From Chromera velia (lineage: Eukaryota > Sar > Chromeraceae): 64,000 bases of DNA. Shown piece by piece: positions 47,948 through 59,300 of the stretch. The position numbers were made by a program, and so were the translations under genes. Each line of letters opens with the position of its first letter. The stretch's first letter is position 1. The stretch spans positions 162,726 through 226,725 of the forward strand of contig JAHBMJ010000664.1 in assembly GCA_018398765.1 (NCBI GenBank). Direction: 5' to 3'. The notes beneath the pieces were generated by a model, which ran no database searches, was not told the origin of the DNA, and was given only the letters and a program-made list of their open reading frames with translations.

Positions 47948-50900
47948 TCATTCCTTCTGCTGACGGTCCCCCTTTTTGAACTCGGAAGGTCTCCCCTCAA
48001 GGAGAGGAGGAGACTCAGGGGAAACCTCTGATGGCTTCAAATTGACAGGCTGCCCTTCGGATGCACCCATATGCGTGTGCCCGTTCCCTACTTTGGCACT
48101 GAAGTCCGCCAGGCGCCCCTGCAGACTCTCAAACGACAACCGCCGCTGCCGTCGCTCACCAATGCTCCGAGGCGGCACCTTATCAAATAGGTTGGACAGA
48201 CTTTGCAAAGGAGTTGGGCGAGCCTCCTCTTGTTGCTGCTGCTGCGGCTCAGGCTGAGCTGTTCGTGTTGGAATCGGGCTGTGTCTGCTTGCTGGAGTGG
48301 CAGAGGAGGGAGGACGGCGCACAGACCGTCCAGAGGAGGACAGAAGGATGTGGTTGCCCCCTCGTTTGGCACCTGCACGTCCAGGTGGAAGGGAGACGGA
48401 CAGAGGGACATAGCCCATGGAGGGCATCGGGGGGAGGGAGACTGGGGCAGGGAAACGACGACGCAGCTGCTCCTTGTAGAAGTACAGGGGCTGTGTTTCG
48501 TCAGTCAAGTCCCGAATTCTGTCCGCTCTCATTTTGTCTTCCATTCCGTTCAATGAGATCCCCAGACCACTGTAGTTGGCAAGCAGCTGTGCTGTTTGGG
48601 GAGGCAGAGGGAGGGATTTCGTCTGGACGTCCGAGGATTTCGAGAAGAAGACTCGACGGAAACGGCCCAGAGCCCCACTGCGGCTGAGGCTTCTGGACTC
48701 GTCTGTCTGCAATGGGTCTCGCCCCCCCTCTTCCATTACTTGGCGTGCTCTCCACTCCACCTCCCACCCCACAACGGTTTTGAGCGCCACAGGACCGTCG
48801 GGGCGATGGAGCTGGGTCTTGCTGATATCGGCCTTGTCTCTTTCAGTGTCCCTCTCGCTACCAACTGCGGACTTGTCAATGAGCTCGAGCAGACGGGATG
48901 TCTGGAGGCTCATGTCTTCCCTCAAATCTTCACCATCGGACTCTCCCCAGTGCACCCGGTCTTTTTCTCCTCCTGACTTGTTTGCCTGCTTCTGTGTCGT
49001 AGAAGACCCTTTCCCCTCTTCCGTTTCCTTCTCGTGCCCTAGAGAATTCTTTGGTTCATCTTTTGGAAGCCCTTCCTTGCCCCCATCTTCTTTTCCTTCA
49101 GCTGAAAAGAGAGAGACAGCCAAAGAGGCCCCTGACTTGGCAGATGGGGGTGGCAAGGGAGGGGAGGCAGCCTGAGCAGGCACGCGCGTACGCTGCCAGT
49201 TTTTGGCCAACAACGTTTTCTCGTCCAGTACTACAGGGACAAGGCGGGGGGATCCCGAGAGGCTAGGGGAGGATGACAGGCCGAGCTTCACCTTCCCCTT
49301 TGTTCCTCTCCTGCTTCCTTCGCTTCTTTCTTTTGGGGGGTTTTGTTTCTCTTCGTGTTCGGAGAGAGACGTGGAGGGGTTGAGGAAAGCCCCGTCTCTG
49401 GACACGCAGAGTTTCCCTCCCTCTCGATGGGGCACCTGGGGGGAATTGGAATCTGCAAGGAGGGGGGGAGAGTCGTGGGCAGAGAAGGGACGCAGCAGGA
49501 TAGAGGCAACTGCAGCTCCTGGAGGCACTCTGCCTCCATTTACCAGAGAAGAATGATCCATGTTGATATTAGGCGTGGATCTGGACCCCCTTCTCTGTTT
49601 AGAAGGCCCTAGAGGACCCCGAAGCATCAGCATGTCAAGAGGGCCCCACTGCAATGGCCTCTGTCGAGAGGGTGCGGCAGCTGCTGCTCCTCGAGGAACG
49701 CTTCTGTTGTCCCTTCGTGGAGCTGCGGGTAGCGTCTCTACAGGACGAGCGCTCTTGCTCCTCTCGGTTTCTGCCCCTCTGCTTCTCGCTGTGGTGGCAC
49801 GAGAGAGCCCACCCCTCTCTGCAGGCACTGACTGGGATGTGGCCAGTGCCCCTCTGAGACTCGAGAGGGGTCTAGGTGTGAACAGAGCAGGACCTGGAAA
49901 GTCTGATATGTACTCAGCCCCAGCCCCGCCCTTCCTCTCGTTCATCCCACCAATTCCAATGCCCAGACCGTCTACCTCCCCCTCCATGTGGTTGTGCATC
50001 CCGTGAGGTCTGACAGCACGGAGCATCATCCTCACGCCATCTCCTTGTCTCTTTTTCTTCTCTCTCAGCGAAGTTGCGAGAGCTGAAGAGGCTTTCCCCC
50101 TACGACGACTCCTGTACCCCCTCGCACGGATGCCGAAGGACGCGAGGGGCACTGCGGCCCCTGTGTCCCCATGCAGTCTTCTCAATCCCCCCAGGGGTCG
50201 GCTTGGAAGTTTTCCTTCTGACATGCCGAGGCCCAGTGCAAGGACGTTGGGGGCACCGATAGTCACAGGGCCTTTCGGACCTCTGCAATTAGAGGACGGA
50301 ATCAGATGGGCTCAAAAAGGAGATCGGAGAAAAGTGACAGAAAACACAGATCAGATTTTTGAGTCGAATTATAGACGGGATGAAAGTGCTCCTGTTCTTG
50401 TTGCAGTGGTTTGTTCCTGACTTGATTTCGCAGAAAAAGGAAAGCTGGACGGGCAAAAGCCAGGGAAGTGGCCGCGCAAAACATCTTTCTCCGCACAATT
50501 ACAAACATGCGTAGAGTGCAAAAAGCCTCACCCGAGGTGCAAATAAATTGAGGAATGTCAGGGCACAAGGAAAAGAAGGAGAAGCAATTCAGTGAGACTC
50601 CCTCAGGTCAAGAATCAAATCAAAAAATCCCGTTCTCCTCATCTTTCCTCAACTGACCCCCCCGTCAACTGATGCAGGCCTCTGAGTCGTTTGGGGGCCA
50701 CGTGTCCTCTCCCGAACAGAGAGAGGCCATTCTCCTGCCCCCGTTCCCCGTCGCTCACTGGCTCTTCCCCGCCCCCCTCAGTCCTTTTCGTCAATTGAGC
50801 ATTCACTCGAGATTGGACGTCGAATAGGAGCTTTTGTCCTGGCAGCTCTGCAGGTACACAGACAGACACACATGCAGGGACTAACGTGGACAAAGAAATT

Positions 50901-53900
50901 TTAAATAAATGGGCTAGCCGTGAAGACACGTTCAAATACACTGCGAAACACTTAATCTTCTCAAAGTGCATCACACCACCTCAGACACTCATGCTTCCTT
51001 TATGGATCCAAACCTGAATCGGCCCTTACTCGCGAGAACTTGTCGGTCAATCAAGCAACTGACGACCTTCAGTTCGCATCCTCATTAGCATCATTCCTGT
51101 CTTTTGTGCGTGACGTCTTTGCACAGGAATGGAAATTGCAACCGATTTGAGAGAGATTCGCTGACTGAGTAGCTGAAAACACGGCGGACTGACTCACTGA
51201 CTGAGTGACTGATTGAGCAACTGACTTACTCTGAGCTCCCTTCTGAATACTGTCACCCCCAGGCTTCCACGCCTTTGACTGCAACATCAGACCTCCTTGG
51301 CCGTTCTGGCCCTTGCCAGGCGTCCTGCCGCTGAGCACCCCCCCGTCTTCTGGCCCCCACCTGATGATTCTCTTTTCCCTCTCCTCCCTCTGCTCTCGTC
51401 GGAGACGGCCTATGACGGGGTCCTCCTTGGGCCGGAATCGTCCGGGACTGACGTCCTCCTGACTCCCACTCCTGTTGATCCCCCCCCCCGCGGGTTGGCG
51501 GGCATGTTGGGGACTTTTCAGAGTTTCCTTCGTTCCCCTCAGACCCAGATGGGCCACTTCCTCCTCGTACTGCCTCGTCACCCTCCTCAGGACTTTGTCA
51601 AGGGCCCTCTCTCTCTTCTTCTGACTTATCGTTTCGTCAGCAAAAATGGCTTCGAGAGCTTTGCGCTCTTTGTCTGCAGAAGGAGACAAAAGAGAGACAC
51701 AGGAAACGACTTGAACAGACACTCATCCCAGTAACACACATTCTGACAGACGGTAGGAGAAAGGGTTTTTCTGTTCAAGCATGTGGATGTCTTCTGTCTC
51801 TTTGACCAGAGGTGTTGGCTCTCAAATCAAAAGGAAAATGGACCAAAATCTGAGTAGCAACGCAAAATGAAGATTGTAGGTCGGCAGATAGCTCCCCTCC
51901 CCAATGCTCTTCGTCCTGCCTATTACTGACTGATGCAAACTCTGTCGTTCTCTTTTTCGCTCTTTCCCTCTCCCCCCCTCCCTCTCTCTTTCTCTCTCTC
52001 TGAAGAGGTAACCAAAGGTGTGAAGACTGTCGACAGGCAAGGAATCTGACTGACTGACTGACGGACTGACTGACTAACTGACTCAATTTTCTCTTCCGCA
52101 AAAGTTCGGAGACGTGGGAGTGGATGGCGGCAACATCGGCAGAGTCGTGGTATCCTTTTTCTTCTCTCTCCGCCTCTCTCGCCTGCATTTTGTATCTCCT
52201 GCTGAGTGTCTGCTGAATCTTCAACCAGTTTTTCAGACGGCTCTCCGCTTCCTTTTCCTTCAATTCCCTTTCCCTCTCCTCTTTTTCAAACTCTGCTTCG
52301 GACTTGCTCTCGTGCAAGGACTTTGACTTTCCTTTCGATGGAAAAAGAGACGAGAAAGAGACTGAAGACATTCGCCTACTTCCCGCTTTCTTTTGGTGGG
52401 GAGAAGAAATCGGAGAACGACTGCTGGAAGAAGAAGACGAAGAAGAAGAGGATGGGGAAGAAGAGAAAGAACTGAAGGAAGTTGAATCGTAGTAAGGACC
52501 TTCCTTGTGCCATGCTTCTTCATCTACACTCGCCCTCTTTCTTCTTTTCTTTTTCCTCTTTCTTGGGTCTGTGATTTCGTGCTGTGTCCTTGACTTCCTC
52601 CAATTGAGCATCAAAGGATCATCTAGCTCTTCCTCGTCCTCTTGTCTTCTCGGGGGCAGGTCGTCACTCTTCGAACTGATCGAATTGGTGCTGCCTCCAC
52701 TTGCACGCCTAGTGGCCTCCGCAATTCTTCTTTGCTTCTCTTCTTCTTTCCTCCTCTCCTTCGCTGAAGGTGAGAGCGAAGCTGCACTCGCTGCAAGGAG
52801 ATTTCCCAGTTTGGCCGGCTTCTCGGGTTGCAGTATGCTCTCAACACGGGACGGGGGGGCACCTCTTATCCTTTCTCGCACACTTCTGGATCCGCCCTTC
52901 CGTCCTCCAACTGCAGGACCACCCAGAGACAAATCTTCTCCTTTCTCCTTCCCACCCCCTTCCTCCCCCTCTTCATCACTATCAATACCCATGCCACGCT
53001 TTGACACCGCGCGCCAGGACACAGCGCCCCCCGCAGTGGTGGTGCGTCTTCTGTCGAAGGGGTGGCGCATCCGATTTCGCACGCCACCAAACTGGACGGT
53101 GGAACCAGTGCGTACACTCGAACGTCTTGTCTTCTCGTCCAGTCCGGCGTTAGGCTTTGCTCCGCTTTTTTCGTCTGCTGGGTCACCGCCCTTTCCGGAA
53201 AGGGGATCAAACACCCGCGGCTGTACTGACACAGAGACTCTCCTATTCAGATTGAGCTGCTTCTGCACTTCGCTCTCATTCTTTTTCTTTCTTTCACTTT
53301 TCTCTTTCTCTCCATCAGAATCTTCGTTGATTTCTTGTTCTTCGACATCGGTTTCCCCCAGTTTCTCTTTTGCAGTTTCTTCTCCGCCCTCTTTCTTTTC
53401 TGCTCCCTCCCCTTCACTGCCACTGCTGAGCGACAGAGGACTCAGACTCGCCGCCGAGCTCTCCCTGCTGTCTCTTCCAGCGTCTTTGGGCCCTCTCGTT
53501 CGGCCCTTCCCGGCCTCCGAGAGGGGACTCCGATGAAATGACAATGCTCTGCTGGCCTTTTCCCCTCCCCCACGTTTCTGCACTCGAGCGGCGAGGTCGT
53601 CAGTGCTGAATGCCCTCCCAGGCTTGCCGCCGCTTCCCTTCGCTAACACCCCAAACTGAGTGCTTTCTCCGTGTAGACGCCCCACTGCTGCAGGGAGACT
53701 CTGCCTCCTTCCTCTCGGAAAAGAGACCTGCCTCCTTCCACCTCCTGCAGAACTTCCCGAAGAGGCCCGACCATGACTCGACTGATAGATGGAATTCCGG
53801 CGAGAACGACGCCCCTTTGACGGATCAGCAGATACGAAGGCAGCGACAGAGAGGCTGAGAGAGAGAGACGGGCCGGGAGGGACGGAACCCCTTCGCTGCT

Positions 53901-54825
53901 GTTGTCCCTGTAAATTCGACAAAGCGGAGGGGGAGAAGGCTTGTCCTGGCTGTCCCAAATGGACAGATTTGGATCGTCTGTCAGACCTTTTCGGTCCCAT
54001 GTTCTGGTCAATGTCGGGCATCAGGGATGGGCGCCTGGATCGGACAGGAAACCCCCCCCCCACATTTGAAGCAGCCGACCCTTGTCGGGATATGGGGTAG
54101 ACAGAAATGTTGTGTCGGGATACCTGTCGACCCACTGACTTTCTGGATGAGGAAGAGGAAGAAGAGGATGAAGAGGAAGAAGAAGAGTGTTCGGATGAGA
54201 TTTCCTCAAGAAGAGCGGAAAGGGGAACAGAATCAAGGGAGGCATCGTCACCTGAGTGGAAGGAACTGCCTCCATCTGAGTGGCCGTCAACTTCCCCCTC
54301 GTCCTCATCCCCGAGGGACGAGAGATCGATCCCCAGCGAGGCTGCCAGCTCTCGGGTCTGCATCGTCACGGGAAGACGCGGAGACGCGATGCTAAATTGA
54401 GAACTCCTTCTTGAACGACCGTCGAACGAGTGAACAGAATCTCCGTCTGAAAACTCGTCAAACAGCCGCTTTGAGCTCTGCTGCCTGAGCACGCTCCTGC
54501 GTGATTTCCTTCTTCCTGCGTTTTGTTCCTCCTCCCCCTGATCCTCCTGTGTGTCTTCGCTCGTACGACCCAACAGGGCACGACTGCAGACAAATCGTCG
54601 CAAGCGGCACAGAGAAAGCCCACAAGTTAAGACAGGTGCAGTCAAAATGAAAGGAAAATGCAAACATTGCGTCTTGGATTGAAAATGGGTGTCGTTCAAT
54701 GCCGGGCCGGCTATCGGCTTGTAGATTTTAAGAGCCTGCTCAGAGAAGAACATAGAACGAGAGAGCGCATGCGTGTGCGAGTGAAAGACACAGACAAATA
54801 GGGGAGAGGCAGAAGAGAGAGACAG

Positions 54826-54857
<32 letters not shown>

Positions 54858-55640
54858 GGAGAGAGAGCAGAGGTTGCTTTATCAGCCGAATCGAAGAGTA
54901 TGCATGATGACGAGCCGGTAAAAAGCGCGGACTGTTGAATTTGATTTGAGAGGCAGAAACACGGAGGAATGCTGAGCGGCACAAATACGGGAGCACATAC
55001 TTGAACTCCCACGCTTTCCCTCCACACTGGACTGACTTCTTCGCCGCCTCTTCTTGTTGGCTTTTTTCGATTTTCGAACGCCAATAGACGATCAACCTAT
55101 CTAAGCTGGCAATGGAAGTCCGCAGCTTCTGCTGTTCGTCGTAAACGCTGCCACGGCGCTGGGTCATGGAAGAAGGAATCATCTGCAGAGAAGCGATAGG
55201 AAAGCGACCTAACGAGGAATCCTACAGTTGCTCCTGCTCAACGAGTTCGATGTATTTTTTTTTTCGTGTTGATGGCTGCGTGCACATGCACTATCACGCT
55301 GCTGTTCTTGATAGGCATGCTTGTCCGTCCGTCTGGTGTTTGTCTATCAACCTGGCTGCCAAATTCTGCCATCCTGTCTGACTGTCTGCCGACACCTCAC
55401 GGAAAAAGGTCACACCTGAGATGAGAAAACGGAGCCATCTACTCATCTTATCCACCAACCCACTCACTCACTCACTCCTTCACTCACTCACTCACGCACT
55501 CCTTCACTTACTGACTCACTCCTTCACTCACTCACTCACTCACTCACTCACTTAGTCACACACCCCCTTTTCAGTGAAACCTACCAGACTGTTCCCGCCG
55601 TCCTTCCCCCGGGTCAATTTGAAGAGCAAGACCTCCAGTA
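47948..55640 (-). CDS. Large serine-rich, highly charged protein of unknown function
   Basis: Exons reading minus: about 55,640-55,590 (LLEVLLFKLTRGKDGGN, start side uncertain), ~55,182-55,001 (RRGSVYDEQQKLRTSIAS), 54583-52083, 51673-51230, 50847-~50,670 and 50282-47948, ending in TGA/TAA-type stop after GDRQQKE. The product would be roughly 1,900 residues. The second exon and part of the fourth (DKERKALEAIFADETISQ, LRRVTRQYEEEVAHL) look helical; most of the rest is disordered, with Ser runs, RRxS-type basic sites and acidic tracts. No known domain recognised. Donors at 52082 and 51229 run into GTCAGT arrays. The first exon and start codon are not fixed. The ATG at 55,182 might be internal. 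Confidence 0.6.
55450..55562. repeat. (CACT)n array in an intron of the serine-rich gene
   Basis: Imperfect ACTCACTCACTC repeats, equal to (GAGT)n on the coding strand, starting just inside the intron that follows the exon at about 55,590-55,640. This fits the donor-anchored tetranucleotide pattern seen elsewhere. Confidence 0.85.
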
Positions 55641-55951
55641 AGCGAAGCTGAATGAATGCGCATAAAGAAGCAAGATTGAATGTATGCTCATGGATCAATG
55701 ACTGTGATGGGAGTGCAAACTTTAGTGTTTCAAGAGGGTAGGGGAAGAAAGCTTGAGCATAAGGGGCAGAAAAGGGGGAGAGCGCGGTCTGTGGAAGCAG
55801 TTGTACGAGGACTCTTCTCTATGCAGGGAAAAGTATAGCGGCTTGCTGGTCTTTTTTCAAGCGAATCAACGACACAGTTGAGGAAGAAGTCGGGAGTGTG
55901 TGCGTTCTGATCGCCACAGACGCGATTCAACCTTAGCCGTGTCAGTCATCT

Positions 55952-56219
55952 TCAAAGAAAACGTATGAAGAAGTCATTTCTGCCGTCATTACTCAACAAA
56001 CCGCGACAAGATTCCTTCATTATGCGTTGGATGACGGGTCTGTCTGTTGTCGCAACTGTAAAAACAATGCAGTCTGTTTGTACACTTGCACTGCGCGGTC
56101 TTTTGAGCGAAGGACGCGGGGCCTCACAAGAATGGATGACATCGTCATCTTTTTTAATGGAAGTCGGATCACCCTGAAGTTCCAGGGCGCAACCTCTGGA
56201 AAGTTCACGATTGACGTCG

Positions 56220-56260
<41 letters not shown>

Positions 56261-56277
56261 ACACATACACACACACA

Positions 56278-56316
<39 letters not shown>

Positions 56317-56318
56317 AA

Positions 56319-56352
<34 letters not shown>

Positions 56353-59300
56353 GAAGCCCGAACCTTTTTCTTGTTCTCTTTCGTCCGCCGCTCCCCCGCC
56401 TTCTTCTGTTGCTTGACTATCGTGGCTGTGGGTCCCGATGGGGCTTTGCCTTTCTCTCCGGCTGCGGTTGATGACCCTCTCCGTGCTGTCTTTTCCTGTT
56501 CCTTTTCTCCTTTCTCTTTCTGTTCTTCCGCCTCGGCTACAATCACCTTGATGAGTGCTTCAAGAAGCCTGGTCGTCTGCAAACAGAGAGAGGAAGTGTT
56601 TGGAGGAAAGAGAGAGAGAGAGACGATTTACTGCAAAACGGTGGTCTCAGGGTTGGAGCCCGGCGCGAGAGGAGAGCAGAGATACGGAAGGAGAAAAGAG
56701 GATCGAATAGGATGGTAACCCGGAAGGAGAGCAATTCTCCCTGTGAAAAAAAGAAAAAAAGGCAGACGGGCGGCTGAAAGCCACAGAACACTAGGTGCAG
56801 CTCCGGGGACAACTATAGTAGCGTTGACATGCAAAAACATCGGAAGCTGCAAAGAGACATCATACTGAGAATTGAGGTCCCGGTCCAAACATGCGCAGAC
56901 AGAAAATTGCAAAGAGGTCAACTTACAGCATCCACTACAGGGATTCCTTGTTTGGCCTTTTTGAGTTCCTTTGCAGCAGTCTTCAACTGAAGCTTCCAGA
57001 GTTTGCTGGGGGATGTCAGCTGTCGGAGAGCGAGGCGACGACGCGGGCCGTGTGCGGCTGTGTCGTCTTCTTCGTCTTCGTTGTCTGGGTCCTCTTCTTC
57101 TTCGTGCTTCGGTTCTTCCTGTGGGCTGCGGGACCTGATGATATCCTCTGACTGCGGTATTTCGGAAACTCTCTGTTGATGGTCCTCATTCTGCTCCTCC
57201 TCGTCCTCTTCTGGCCTCTCCGAGTCTGCCTTCTCATGTGATTCGTGCTCCTCTGCTTCCTCAGTCTTTGGTGTACCCTTCTGTGCTTTCTTTGTCTGTT
57301 TTTTCTTCTTTTTAGTGCTGTCAGCGGATGCAACAGGCTTGCTTTCGTCCTTCTCGACCCCAGAGGACACAGAAGCCGTACGAGACGACGGACGGCTTCC
57401 TCCTGTATTTCGTTGCTGTGAAGGGGGTGGCTTCAATGAGGCGCTTTCCTTCTTCCGTGGCTCGTTGGAGGCTTTCTTCTTCTGCTGTAGAGGGGGCTCA
57501 GGCTTTTCCTGTTCCTTTTCTTTCTCTTCCTCTTCCCCTTCTTTAGCAGACAGCTGCTCAGCCTCATTTGCCTGCCTCGCCTCCTCTAGAGCTCTTTTGA
57601 TCGTCTGGCGCAGTTTGTCTTCAAGGAGCGCCAATTTCTCTTTGAGCTCTTCTTTCTCCGCACACACAGATTCCTGCTCAGCCTGAAGACGCAGAAGTTC
57701 TTCTTTCAACGGAACCAGCGCAGGGTCGTCAGGGACGGAGCTGAGTGCCTCAAGCTCCTCATTTTTCTTTCCGCGATTCTCTTCGAAATCATCTTCTCGT
57801 ACAGCGAGCGAAGCCTCAGCCTGATCGATTTCCAGCTTCACAGCAGTCAGCTGTTCCCTCCTCTCCTCTATTTGTTTGGACAGCTGTTCCGCCTCTTTGA
57901 TTGCTCTGTTGATGACTGTTTGGTAGGCATCGAAGAGCGTCTCTTGGTCTTGCGTCAGGGGAGGGGGCTCTTTGGGCTTCTTTTCCTTTCCTGTATCTGC
58001 ACCTGCCTTGTTTTTGCCTGGTGGCAACGACAGAAAGGGAAACGAAACACAGGAAATCTTCATTGCACAAAAGCGCAAAGAGAAGAGCCGTTGCGATAGT
58101 GGCGAAAAAAATGTCTTTCAATCGGAGTTGCTCACTTCTTTCCAAAATGTCGACAGATGCTCTGGGAAGGGGCATCTCAGCAGATCCGAGATTGTCCATC
58201 AAAAGGTGGACTGTCTATCTGTCTCCTTGACTATCCTGTGTCTCTCCTGCCTTCTTTCTTTACTTTCTTCCTTCCTTTCTGTCTGCATGTTCTTGGTCCC
58301 AGGAGCCTTTCTTTCTGCACTCTGTCTGTCTGTCTGTCTTCTTCCAGACCGACCAGTATTTCGAAGCCCCTTTGGCATGGGTTTTGCCTTCATGACGCTG
58401 GTCTTCAGCGCTTCGAAAAGGGTGACTGCGGTCTTCTGCAGGCCCTCTGTCTTCTTCTTTGCCTGAGAGCCTGACTTCTCCATGGCATCAAGGGAACAGA
58501 CCAGAGTGCCTGGACGCAGTGCCGTTCGAGGAGAGGCAACAGGCCGACCACCCGAGAGGGGGCGATTGGGAGAGGGTCCTCCTGGAGGGGACAGGAGGCG
58601 CTCCTGTGGGGATGCGGTCGTTGACTCCAGCTCCCTCTGTTCAGGTTTCAAGCTGTTGAGGCCCAGAAAGGACGAGAGAACCTCAAGGGCCTCTGCTCCG
58701 GTTTTGTCGAGGCGGGACGGGTCAGCAGCGGGGTCAGAGTAAATGCACACGACCTCGAAGGCTTCTTCTTCTCCGGGACCGTTCTCGGACGTGGCACCGG
58801 GAGGCGGATGCAGAGGGGGAGGTTGTTCTTTTTTAATTATTGCGGCATCTGAAGAGGGCCCACCAGGTACCAACACGGAGACAGCGGCCTGTGCGGCGGC
58901 GACCTTCTTTTTGTCGTACTCGCAGAAGGCCAAGAGGTCCTTTGTGAGAGAACCAGTGAGTCTCTGCAAATCGAAGGCAATCACGGAGAGATTCTTTCCC
59001 CTTGTCGCCATGGTAGGCAACAGGGTTGCGTTCTCCCTCTTCTCCCTCTGCACTTCTTGAAACCCGTCTTCGCACGCTTGGAGACTGTCGACGATGTCAG
59101 AGGGAAACTTGACGTCGAGTGCCTTGCTGACTGCTGCCTTCATTGCCGCTACAGATTTTATGGCGTCGTCTGCTTCCTGTAGGGGAAGCACGGAGCTGCA
59201 TGCGAACAGAACGAGAGGGAGAGGAGGACGACAGAGGTGACTCCGAAACAATGCGAAGAGCAGAAACAGTGGGAGAAGAGAAGTGCTTTTTGTACAACAG

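Noticed and set aside
52505-53536. 343-codon plus-strand frame
   Set aside because: Antisense of the Ser/Arg/Glu-rich minus-strand exon; its Leu/Ser/Phe-rich make-up is what such a shadow gives.
55960-56416. Long open frames across the (CA)n tract on both strands
   Set aside because: They consist mainly of THTH or VCVC from the microsatellite; only the minus-strand piece left of it looks like a real last exon.
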